NCBI GenBank assembly: GCA_023525975.1
Contig: CM042034.1
Coordinates: forward strand, 65,469,279 to 65,533,278
Length of the DNA: 64,000 nt
Direction of reading: 5' to 3'
Source of the DNA: Smallanthus sonchifolius
Lineage: Eukaryota > Streptophyta > Magnoliopsida > Asterales > Asteraceae
A model generated the notes under the pieces. It saw only the letters and a list, made by a program, of their open reading frames with translations, did not search any database and was not told the origin of the DNA. A program made the translations under genes and the position numbers. Of this stretch, positions 1 to 10,851 are shown piece after piece. Every line of letters starts with the position of its first letter. The stretch's first letter is position 1.

Positions 1-854
1 TCGTGTAAGGAAGTCACCTAAGGTGACACTTATTTAACAGGTGAATGATGAGCTCGGGGTGTGTTAATGCCCTGACGAGGGTAACCCTGACAAGGGTGCA
101 GTGATAAGGTATGTGTTTTCATGCGTATATATATGTGTTAATTTGCATGCTAGTAATGAGTTATATTTATTGTGTATGAGATAGTGTTAATGTGACGTGT
201 AGAGTTAGACTGACCGTTGAGTCAGGACTTGTGACGTGACGTGACCTGTATAAGGGTCGTGACAGTTAATTGTGAGAGCCTTGGTTAAGGTCGGATGTGT
301 TAATGTCTAGGGTAGGTTGTGTTAAACCAGAGTCAAGTAATGTATATTCTTGGATATAAGTTGTTAGCGTGATCAGTTGAGTCTATGTCTGTGTGAGGTT
401 ATTATTATTAATAATTTTAATATTGATAGTACGGGTTGAGTCTCGGGTGATAAACAGTGATGGGATGTCATGGGATAACAGGGGATTATCTATTGGATAA
501 TAAATAAAGTGTAATGATATTTTCTAAGGACCAGAGGATCCTGAGCGAATTAAACTGAAGAACATGGCGTGATGGTTTTTATTTAAATTAAACTATTAGA
601 ACTCACTCAGCGTAGCTAACTTTGTGTGTACGTTAGATTGTTTCCAGGTAACCGGTGTATTGACGTATCTTGGCTTGGAAGCGGTGTTACTCGGATCGGT
701 GTGTAGGCATTCGTAAGGTAAACCTAATAACATTAAATGATTATAAATGTTTTCAGAATGACCTCCGCTGTAGTTTGAAATACAATTAATGTGTTTTAAT
801 GAGAATGACCCGTTATGAGAACCAACTGTAGGATGCCTGGTTTGGGGTCTTACA
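1..854 (+). mobile_element. Element A, 5' LTR (right part only)
   Basis: This is the 3' portion of a long LTR whose start lies left of the window. It matches 17756-18667 almost base for base and ends in TTACA at 854, followed at once by a primer-binding site. The full-length partner at 16391-18667 begins TGTAA, so the LTR has the inverted TGTAA...TTACA ends. Relative to the partner this copy has fewer GTAACCCTGACAAG units near 70-100 and lacks a 31-bp insertion near its end. No coding potential is seen. Confidence 0.85.
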
Positions 855-1424
855 AGTTGGTATCAGAGCTGTGGTTTATGAGAAGACTGGTATTTTTAAA
901 CAAATAAAATACTTTAACTTAAACCGAAAATGGGAAGAATGTGAAACGAATGCCACCACTAGTAACCGCGAGCCAAGAGGTACGTCTTTCAAGTTGAGAA
1001 GTAATTATTATTTACCATTTGTATAGTGTTACGATAGTTAGACCGATTGGTGGGAGCAAAGGATTTATGGTTCCGTGTGGGACGTGATGTGTGATATGTG
1101 TTGTGATAGTGTGTAGAACTATGTGAACTTTTGTGGTGTGATTTAGTGAAATCATGTTCTGTGAGTTAGTTATTGTGGGTTAGCATTAATTGCGTTATGT
1201 GAAATGGTTTGGTGTATTAGCATGATTAGTGATTTTGTATGTAACTAGGTGTGGTGTGCATTTTTAATGAATTTGATAATTTGTTAGATTATTGTTATGT
1301 GCTATGTGAGTTGTGTTGGATGCATGTGCATCCGGTGTGCGTGAAGGTAGAAAGTTAGTGTGGGTATGACGGAAAGGTTCAGAATCCGAGCAGTGATGTG
1401 GACTACCAAATTGCATTTGATCAC
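855..1424 (+). other. Element A internal leader, left of the nested E insertion
   Basis: This is noncoding sequence between the PBS of A and the insertion point of element E. A possible ATG at 949 is followed by a short frame only. No gag domain can be recognised. The interior resumes at 13811 after E. Confidence 0.6.
857..869 (+). promoter_or_regulatory. Element A primer-binding site
   Basis: TTGGTATCAGAGC lies two bases after the LTR end. It is the usual plant retrotransposon complement to the 3' end of initiator-methionine tRNA, priming minus-strand DNA synthesis. It sets element A on the plus strand. Confidence 0.85.
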
Positions 1425-1770
1425 TGTTAGACCTAGACTTTTGGTTATGATTAAGCTTAATATTAATGTCTTGTAGGGTGTAACCGTGAACCAAGGGTTC
1501 ACGGTTTGGGTGTTATGGGCCGGCTTCAAGGCCGAGAACATGTAATGGGCTAAATTGTTTATGTTTAGTATATATTCATGTTTATCCTAACCGTGTAGAG
1601 TTAGCGGTTTTGATTAGTAATTCTCTTTGTAATTCCGTTAAGCAATATACGAGTATTACACATGTTTCGTGTTCTTGAATCACCACAATCACCAGTTTCC
1701 GCCTTGTGATTGTGAGAATTGATATCTTGGTTGTGTTTTATTCGAAGATCCATACGATTTGGGACTTACA
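1425..1770 (+). repeat. Element E 5' LTR
   Basis: 346 bp, TGTTAGACC...GGGACTTACA, repeated at 13465-13810. It contains the near-palindrome GTGAACCAAGGGTTCACGG, whose half GTTCACGG recurs through the leader. The LTR should hold the promoter and polyadenylation signals. Confidence 0.93.
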
Positions 1771-1771
1771 A

Positions 1772-1784
1772 TTGGTATCAGTGC
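1772..1784 (+). promoter_or_regulatory. Element E primer-binding site
   Basis: TTGGTATCAGTGC lies one base after the LTR and matches the initiator-Met tRNA complement with one change (AGAGC to AGTGC). Confidence 0.8.
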
Positions 1785-2486
1785 CATTGAAATCGTTCAA
1801 GGCTCGGTTTGGATATCAACGATTCAAGAATCATCGCCTTTTGAGGTACTGTCTACTGTATTCAGTTGAGTTTTGGTACTAATCAGTTTTCTTTGTGAAG
1901 AATTGTCATAGTTTTTTGCTAAGAATCGAGTTACTCTCATAATTTTTGGCTATTTTGCTGCAAAGAAGACGATTTCTGGGTTGAATTTGCTTGAGAAAAT
2001 TCAACATTTTCATCGGGATTTACATTGAAGTTCAAAATTTGAATTCCTTAATTGGAGGAGTTATTTTTTGAATTGAAATCATGTCCAAGCTTGATTCACG
2101 CCTTACTTCACGGGAATTCCACGCGTTTCAGAGTTCACGGGCCTGCATTCACAGGCCAGGAACACGGTAAGGATTCTCGGGTTGATTACATCCCGGGAAA
2201 GTTCACAGGAAAGTTCACGGGTTAAGGGTCTCAGGTTAAGGTTCTCAAGAGGAGTTGAAACTTCACGGGTTGGCACTTCACGGTTTGAACATTTTTTATA
2301 GTTTGAGTTCACGGCAACTAATAGGTTCACGGCAACTAACTGGTTCACGGTACAGTTGGTTTCACGTCCAGTATAAGTTCCCGGTATTGAAGTAGTTCAC
2401 GGTATATCTCACGGTTTCCAACAAGTTCACGGGTTCATTTTTGAACTAATTTACAGGTTTGATCAAGGACCTAGTACTCTGATAAG
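1785..2486 (+). other. Element E leader with dispersed TTCACGG repeats
   Basis: A 700-nt noncoding leader runs between the PBS and the gag ATG at 2487. From about 2095 to 2445 the word GTTCACGG or TTCACGG recurs more than ten times at irregular spacing. The same word occurs in the E LTR. No open frame of note is present. Confidence 0.7.
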
Positions 2487-5247
2487 ATGAATTCTCAACA
2501 AGTCACCATGAACTTAAACAGTCCGCTCGACCTACAAATTGGTACAAGCACCAAACCTCCAAGACTGACTTGTGCTGAAGATTATGCGGACTGGAAATTT
2601 AGGTTCATGAATCATGTGTTGCTTTTTGAGGCAAAGATGTGGTGAAGTATACTCAAGGGACATCAAATCCCTATGTTTGATAAGGCTGATGGTACTGAGG
2701 CACCAAAACAGATAGAGAATTATTCTGATGAAGATTTTGATCTTGTTGAAAGAGACCGAAAGCCTTAGCATCTCTGACTATGGCCCTGTCCCCCGATATA
2801 GCCTATAATTTTAAAGAATGCACTTCTGCTAAGCAACTTTGGGAGTCGTTAGCTCAGGCCTTTGAAGGGAATGATGATATGAAGGCGAGTCGAAAAGAAA
2901 TGATTCTAAAGCAGTTTAACATGTTCAATCATGTTTTAGGTGAAACACTTGAAGCACAATTGCAGAGATTCACAAAGCTAGTTACACATATGAGAGGTGC
3001 TCAGATTGTAATGAGTGATGGAGATCTGAACAGAAAGTTGTTGAATGGCTTACCACAAAGCTGGGATTGGAACGTTTCTCTGCTAAAATGAACCAAAGAT
3101 TTGAACAAGATCACCTTAAATGATCTGATTTCTATTATCAAATCCTATGATCTGGATGACCAGCAAAGAAAAGTCAATCATGTTAACACAATAAACTCTG
3201 CTGGTGCACAAAGCAGCAACAGTGCTTTTCTCTCTAGTATTTCACAAGGAGGATCTGGATCTGGAGATATGAACTCCGGTGCTGCTGCTACAGCTAAGAC
3301 ATCTGCAACTGAGCAACATGCATATTCTGCTCAACAAGCTAAGCTTATTGAAGTAAATACTTCTTTGTGCACTGGCATCATGAATTGTTTTGCAGCCTTT
3401 GTCTCATGTAATCTATCACCTTCAGAGGTCCTTACTGCTAAACTAAATCAAATTCATCCAGAGGATGTGGAGGAACTAGATATCTCTTGGCAACTAGCAA
3501 TGGATGTCTTCAGGGCTAAAAACTTCATTAACAAGACCGGCAAATTCAGATGGAGTGAAGATACAGGGAAAAAAATTGGTTTTAACAAATCAAATATCCG
3601 CTGCTACAATTGCCATGAACCAGGACACTTTGCAAGAGAATGTAATAAACCAAAGGATCAAAGAGGAAGTGATGTTGGATCATCTTCAGGGGGAAAGAAT
3701 GTTGCTAACTCAAAGGCCTTGATTAGTCAACAAACTGGTGGATATGACTGGGGAGATCAAATAAAGGTGTTGAACCTGAATCATGCGTTTATGGCAGATA
3801 TTATTGGAGAGTTTTCTGCATGTCCATCTTCTGATACTCCACCTGAGGTAATTGCTGCCCTATGTTCTCAATCTTGCATAGATGAAGTAGAACTTTATAG
3901 AAAACATATTGTTGATCTAATTTTTGGGATGGAAAATTTAAAATATCGTAAAAAGAAATTTCTTAAAACTGAAAAGGATTATAAAGAAGCAATAGAGGCT
4001 GGTAAAAAGGATGTTTCTTTACTCAAATCTTAACTCAGCAATACATATTGTTTGCTTACTGATGCTAAGCAAGAAATTGTCAGATTAACTACTGATCTAG
4101 AAAAGGCAAAATCAAACTTTGCCTAGGCCAAATTCAAAGTAGATTAGTTTGGACAATCTAGTAAAGTAGTTGACATACTTGAAAATCAACTTCATAAACC
4201 GGGTAATGGGAGCAAGGGTCTTGGGTATAATCATGTGGTGGTGATTCCCAGCCATCATCTTCAACCCCTAAATGTGTGAACAATTCTAATTCTTCTACCT
4301 CATGTGCAGAACAAATAGAAATACAGGATTGGTCAAGTGAGGATGATGAAGATGATAAGTCACAAGTTTGCAGTCTTAAGTTAAATCATAAAAAATCTAA
4401 AAACAATGTTTTTGTTCCTGCTATTTTGAAAAACTCTAAGTCTTCTGTGTGTGATGTGATTGGTTTGAATGTTTCCAGTTCCAAAACTACTTATTCTAAA
4501 AATGCTAATATTCACAAGAATACTGTGTTTGTTAAACATTTAGCTAATGGAAACACTGAGAAGCATGTTTTTCATAAACCAAAACTTGTGACTAAACAAA
4601 AGGTCACTAATCAAACCTCAAATGCCTTACTAAATCATTTCACAAAGGATCAATTCTATGCTGATTATGATCATCACCATTTGAGGTTTGAGCAGAGACA
4701 TGCTCATCAACAGTTTAAACCTAAACAGGTTTACAAGCAGGATGCATCCTACTATCCTAACTCTGACAAGTTTGGATCTGCACCGTATCTCAAGAAACAA
4801 TGTTGTTATACCTGTGGAAAGCCAGGGCATCAAGCTAAACATTGTGTTCATCGTCCCTATATTCCATATTATGTTAAGAATCATAAGGAGTCACATAGGC
4901 CGATGGGTTCTAAGCCAGTGAAGACTGTCAAGTCTGAGGCAATGAAGAATCATTCAACCTATAACAACTCTTCTGATAGAGATTGGAATGTGGCCAACCA
5001 GAACAGACAGGCTTATTTTGAAAGGCAAAAGAACAAGAATCTCAAACAAAATGTTAATATAAAAAATAAGCCGAGTAAAGTACTTAAAAACTCTGTTTTA
5101 TCTAAGCATGTTTGGAAAGCTAAAACTGAAAGTGTCATAAGTAACAAAGTTGAATCAAAAAATGTCATGTGTTTACAAGAAGTATCATACATTGATGCAA
5201 ATGGAATACCCAGATCTACCATGGCCTGGGTTCCAATTACTAATTAA
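2487..5247 (+). pseudogene. Element E gag, broken
   Basis: The chosen start is ATG 2487. The N-terminal part carries the copia gag signature KPPRL...EDYADWKFRF, then a stop at codon 53. A frameshift near 2765 leads to the capsid-like stretch at 2780-3091. A stop at 3089-3091 separates the 3101-4033 part, which holds the first CCHC knuckle (CYNCHEPGHFAREC, about 3603-3644) and a Lys-rich coiled-coil-like tail. More stops and a frameshift lie between 4033 and 4276. The last frame (4276-5247) holds a second knuckle (CYTCGKPGHQAKHC, about 4804-4845) and ends in AWVPITN with TAA at 5245. A long gag with two separated knuckles is typical of Sirevirus-like elements. The protein would form the virus-like particle and bind RNA; this copy cannot make it whole. 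Confidence 0.85.
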
Positions 5248-5266
5248 TCCCGCTCTTTGTGCAGGA
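5236..5266 (+). promoter_or_regulatory. Candidate 3' splice site over the element E gag/pol junction
   Basis: The gag stop is embedded in TTACTAATTAAT, a branch-point-like sequence. A pyrimidine-rich tract and TTTGTGCAG|GAAC follow, with AG at 5263-5264. The first recognisable pol motif lies in another frame just downstream. Element C has the same arrangement on its own strand with a perfect TACTAAC. Use as an intron end is inference. Confidence 0.45.
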
Positions 5267-8200
5267 ACACCCAAGGAGGACTGTCAATAATCTCTGGTTT
5301 GTTGATAGTGGATGTTCCAGACACATGACAGGAGACATGTCTCTACTACATGATGTGCAAAATTTCAGTGGAGGTTATGTCTCATTTGCGGGAGGTAAAG
5401 GTGGAAAAATCAGCAAGAAAGGTACTGTGATTAATGGATCTTTGAGTTTTCATGAACGTGAGTTACGTTAGTGAGCTTAATCATAGCTTACTGAGTGTAT
5501 CCTGAGTTTGTGATAAGAAGTTTTCAGCTCATTTCACAAATAAAGAATGCTTCATTTTAAAACCAGGATTTGTGGTTCCTGAGGAAAGGATTTTGTTAAG
5601 AACACCCCGTAAGGGAAACTCTTATGTTATTGATATGAACAGTAAACCCGTTTATGAAAAAACTTGTTTGTTATGAAAATCAGTTGAATCTGATGCTATG
5701 TTATGGCATCGTCGTCTTGGACACGTAAATCTCAAGAACTTAAATCGAATTGCAAAAAGTAATCATGTTCGTGATTTGCATGTCTCTGAGTTCTTTTCAA
5801 TCAAAAAATGCTTAATTCTATTGACTGCATTCTTCATCTCCTTCATATGGATTTATTTGGTCCTGTGAATGTGATGAGCATTGGGCAAAAATCTTATTGT
5901 CTAGTCATAACTGATGATTAATCACGTTTCTCTTGGGTTTTCTTTTTGGCTAATAAGAGTGAGACTGCAGAGCTGATAAAGAACTTTATCGTGTTAGTTG
6001 AAAATCAAAGAGATGCGAAATTGAAAGCAATTAGATGTGATAATGGAACTGAATTCAAGAACGCAGTGTTGAATCAGTTTTTTACTGAAAAAGGGATCGC
6101 CAGACAGTTTAGTGCAGCTCGAACACCTCAGCAAAATGGTGTCGCTGAAAGAAAGAACAGAACTCTCATTGAAGCTGTAAGAACAATGCTTTCTGAATCA
6201 AAGTTTCCCTTATTCTTCTGGGCAGAGGCTGTAAACACAGCATGCTATGTGCTCAACCGAGTCCTTCTTAACAAGAAAATTCAAATGACTCCATACGAGG
6301 CAATCTACAATGAGAAACCATGGGTTGGTTACTTCAGAACTTTTGGGTGTCCGTGTACTGTATTGCATACAGAATCCGCACCAAAGTTCAATGAAAAGGC
6401 AGATGAATGTTATTTTGTGGGTTATGGATCAAACACCACTACTTATAGAGTCTACAACAAGGTTACTAAAGAAATCAGAGAATCAACTTATGTTGATTGG
6501 CAAGCTCAAAATCCCACTGATGCTGAGTGCGGTCCATCATGGTTATTTGATTATCATTCCTTATTTAAATCATTTAATCTCCGTACTGATGAAATAGCAG
6601 GGTTCCCAAGTGAACAGTTTGATGAGAGTGATGATGATTAAGACTCTTATGTAGGACCACTGCTCACTATTGATCCTCCAGAAGTTATTAACTCACCAAG
6701 TGATGAGAGATCTGATAATGCCCCTGTTTCCACAAATGTCTCTAAGGATTCACCAGCTACCGCTGAAAATTCCTCGCCGGTTGTTAATGACGGTGCATCT
6801 ATACCTAAGACTTCAGACTCATCAATATTCTAGGAGCCGATTCCTGATGAAAGCATTGTCGAGAAGCCGATTTCTGACCCTACAAATGAATCCAATGAAG
6901 AGACACCTTCAAATGTGATGAACTTGCCCACCGCAGTGCATGTTCCTTAGATTTCCTCTCACAGAGTCAATAAAGATCATCCAGTTGACACTATAATCGG
7001 GTTACTAACAGATGGGGTCAGAACCAGGAGCACTGTCGGAGACATAAACAGATGTCTGTACTCCTATTTTATTTCTCAAATTGAACCCAAGAACATCAAG
7101 ATGGCTCTTCTCGAACCTAGTTGGGTTGATGCAATGCATGAAGAGTTGAATCAATTTACTAAAGTGCATGTATGGAATTTAGTGCCATTACCACCAGGCA
7201 AGAAAGCTATTGACACCCGTTGGGTATTCAGAAACAAACAAGATGAAAGCAAAGTGATCATTAGAAACAAAGCTTGATTGGTTGTGAAGGGTTTCTATCA
7301 ACAAGAGGGGATAGATTATGAAGAAGTGTTCGCTCCCGTTGCTCGTATGGAGGCTATTCGAATATTCTTGGCATATGCATCGTATATGAACTTCATGGTT
7401 TATCAAATGGATGTCAAGACAGCATTTCTGTACGGAATGGTGAAAGAAGATATTTATGTGTGTCAACCACCCAGCTTCGAAGACAGTGATCATCATGATT
7501 ATGTCTACAAGCTCGATAAAGCTTTATATGGGTTACATCAAGCACCGCGGGCATGGTATGCCACTCTTACTGATCATTTGCTAGCCCATGGATATACCCA
7601 TGGTGCAATTGATCAAACTTTGTTTGTTCGAAAGGTGGATACAGATCTAATTCTTGTGCAAATTTATGTGGATGATATCATTTTTGGATCCACTAATGAG
7701 GAGTTGTGCACAAAGTTCAGAAAGGTTATTGAAAAGAAGTTTGAGATGAGTGCTTTGGGTGAAATGACATTTTTTCTCGGGTTACAGGTCAAGCAATCAA
7801 GTGATGGCATCCTAATTCATATGTGAATGACATCATTGCCAAGTTTAAATTCACCGATGCTCAGGCGGCATCTACTCCTATGGCTGCTCGGCCAGTTCTG
7901 GATGCTGACACAAATGGAGTTGTTGTTGATCAGAAACAATACCGATCCATGATCGGCTCCTTAATGTACCTAACAGCAAGTCGTCCAGATATCATGTTTG
8001 TTGTGTGTCAGTGTGCTCGTTATCAAGCAAATCCTAAAATATCGCATTTAACCGCTGTTAAACGTATCTTTTGATATCTAAAGGGAAAGCCTCGGCATGG
8101 CCTTTGGTATCCCAAAGAATCTAGTTTTGACCTGTATGCCTTTTGTGATAGTGATTATGGAGGGTGTCAGTTGGACAGAAAATCTACAAGTGGGGGCTGT

Positions 8201-8602
8201 CAATTTCTGGGAGACTGGCTAATCTCTTGGCAATGCAAGAAGCAACACACAGTCTCTACTTCTACTACTGAAGCTGAGTATGTTGCTGCATCGGCTTGCT
8301 GCTCACAAGTCATCTGGATGCAACATCAATTGCTGGATTACGGTTTGACCTTTCTTAATACTCCCATTTTCTGTGATAATGAGGCTGCTGTGTTAATTGT
8401 GAAAAATCCGGTTTAACATTCTAAAACCAAGCATATTGATATCAAGGTGCATTTCATTCACGACTGCTTTGAGAGAAATCTCATATGTCATGAAAGGGTT
8501 GATTCTGACAACAATGTTACAGATATCTTCACTAAAGCATTTGATACATCTCGATTCAATGTGCTTATAGAGTCCCTGAAAATGATTAGTTTCAAAGATT
8601 AA
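5259..8602 (+). pseudogene. Element E pol: protease, integrase, RT, RNase H, broken
   Basis: The domains occur in Ty1/copia order. Protease has NLWFVDSGCSRHMTG (about 5291-5335). The GAG-pre-integrase zinc region has WHRRLGHVNLKNLNRIA (about 5705-5755). The integrase core has its three acidic positions in LHMDLFGP, RCDNGTEF and NGVAERKN (about 5845-6165). RT begins near 7080 and has the catalytic YVDD (about 7666-7677). RNase H has STTEAEYVAAS (about 8262-8294) and DNEAA. Breaks: the 5472-5945 stretch is multiply interrupted, stops occur at 5920, 6639, 6832, 6948 and 7275, a deletion or frameshift near 7823 shifts the frame, and stops occur at 8072 and 8414. The end at 8602 (TAA) is natural. 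Function is lost in this copy. Confidence 0.9.
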
Positions 8603-10851
8603 ATTGGTCACCAAAAATATTTTTCTTCATAGTTAAATTTGTACAGTTTGATTTTATGCACAAATTTAGAGGGAGAATCAAGAAAAATACAAAAAGAGTC
8701 AGCTTTAATTCTTTAAAATCTAGAAAAATACAAAAAGAAGTCAGCTTTAATTCTTTAGTGTCAAGAAAAATACAAAAAGAGTATGCTGTCAGTTCCTTTA
8801 AAAGAAATTTCAAAAATATTGTTTGTGTGCACATTGAAAGTTTTGCAATTTAATGGGAAGTGATATGAACGTTCGTTTCTTAAGGCTAGGATCAACACAT
8901 GTAAGGCATTAAATTGAAAAGGCTAGGATCAATGTTGGATATGTTGATAGGCTCTGCATGTGATACACTTGAACAAAATAGTATTATGGCCTTAGTGGGG
9001 AACATCTCATACATTAGTGTAATTTGCTATTCTTGTTATTAATCGAGAACTTAAACATAAAGGTTGATGAACTGTGGATAATTCTTGCTCTATTGGGATT
9101 GCACTAACCGGGACCCTTCACAAAGGGGTTGCGAGCTTGACTTGATACAAGTCTGTAAATATTATATATGTATTTAGTTAAAAGACATGCATTGACATGC
9201 AATAGGTGAAAAGACACTCAATGATAGTGCAAAGCAAAATACTGAGCAAAAAGACATGCAATGTCAATGTCGTGCTATAAGAAAAATACAAAAGATATGT
9301 CTAAAGACATACATATAAATATACTTGTAAATATTTTTATTTTTTTTGGAATATGTGACTGGGAAGGGATCTCTTGTCAAGGCATGTAAGTCCGTAGTGC
9401 TATGACCCTGAGCTTCTGATGATAATGAACATGTAAGCCCATAGTACTATGTTTTTGATCAAATTTTGTAAGAGATTCCCTGAAAAGTTGCATAAACCTG
9501 TGCTAGTTATGCTCAATTAGTTATAAGGTAGGTGCTCAAAAGATAATGAGGAAGGAAAGGTTTACCTGATAAGTTGTGGGGTCCATTAAAGTTCATCAAT
9601 AATTCACATAATTCATAAAGTTACAGGTTTCTAAGATATGAGTGTGGGACCCATTAAGTAGTAGCTAACTCTACCCAAAACATGATAAACTAAATCACAG
9701 TGTAAAACTTAGGTTTGATGCTAAAGCATGAGTTCAGAAGGATCAAAATATTAGCAATCTTCTTGACACGTCTTAGTAAATATACATGCTGAAAAATGTT
9801 ACTTGGTATGCCTGTAGAACGATTTGATCCCATTGCAAACGTCACAAAGGCCAGTCTTTAGAGATAGTATGTTTTTATGTCCTTCTTATCTTTTATTATT
9901 GTTTTATTTATTTTATTTTTATCTTTCTTATGTTATTTGATTAGTTTTTCTAAAATGACATAGTTTAATTTTTAAAATAAATCATTTAAGGGACTAAATT
10001 GTTGTGAGTTTACGGGTCAAATGAGAGGCCCACCACTCTTCACGGTGGGCCCATACTTTCAAAATTATGAAACCGGTTACATAAAATGGGTGTAACTTAA
10101 ACCCTGGTTCGGGTTCACGACTCTCTCTCTCTCTCTCGACGATTTTTGAAGAAACCTGTTGATTTTTGTCTCCGCTCTTACCTGAATTGCTTTACAAGCT
10201 TCTTGAATCTACAAGTACATCTTCTGAACCCTTTCACTGCTTAATGAACTATTGGGAGCCATGTTTAACCGATATAGACTCTTATGCTCAAGAACATCAA
10301 TTTCCGTGGGTAGAAGTTAAAATTGAAGGGCCGATTAGGGTTGTGTTAGGCCGGCGAGCATAATCGTAGGTGTTAGGGTCGATAAACTGATACTTAGATG
10401 CCTCAATTTGAAGAAAGAACTGATTTTGGCACCACCCGGAAACAGAGCTTTACGGTTGTGTGCTCTACACACCGTGAACCCTTGGCATTCCCATGAACGG
10501 TTCATCTTCCCATATACGGATGGGGTAACCGTGTACCCAAGCTTAGTTGAGACCCATTCTAACTGAGACCCAATTTTACCCGAGAACCCCATTTTACCTG
10601 AAAACCCAATTTTAGCCGAAAACCCAAGTTTACCCGAGAACCCAAGTTTACCCGAGAACCCAAGTTTACCAAAGAACCCAAGTTTACCCGAGAACCCAAG
10701 TTTAGCCGAGAACCCAAGTCTAACCGAAAACCTTTGTTATGCCGAGAACCATAATGGGGGCCGTAAACCCCTGATATTCCGATAATATCTTGCTAGTTAA
10801 TTAAATTTTTTCTATATGTGTGGTTATTAACTTAATAAGTTTTTTGCAGAT
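8603..10851 (+). other. Element E pol-ORF3 spacer, noncoding but conserved with element C
   Basis: No coding frame is present. It holds three ~41-nt tandem units starting AGAAAAATACAAAAAGA at 8681, 8722 and 8764. A block at about 8880-9690 is clearly homologous to 34370-35160 (minus strand) of element C, including GTTGATAGGCTCTGC, GTGGGGAACATCTCATA, CACAAAGGGGTTGCGAGC and CATGTAAGTCCGTAGTGC. Two donor-like GTAAG sites (9386, 9433) lie in duplicated words. A tract of AGAACCCAAGTTTACCCG repeats runs from about 10561 to 10740. A splice-acceptor-like TTTTTTGCAG ends at 10849, two bases before the ORF3 ATG. Confidence 0.75.
10830..10851 (+). promoter_or_regulatory. Candidate 3' splice site before element E ORF3
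   Basis: TTATTAACTTAATAAGTTTTTTGCAG lies immediately upstream of AT-ATG, with AG at 10848-10849. It has a branch-like TTAAC/CTTAAT and a T-run. Element C has TTGATTGCAG three bases before its ORF3 ATG. It suggests ORF3 translation from a spliced mRNA (inference). Confidence 0.45.

Noticed and set aside
5236..5300. Programmed ribosomal frameshift at gag/pol
   Set aside because: The gag-to-pol frame offset differs between E and C and no slippery heptamer was seen at the shared position; a splice site fits both better.
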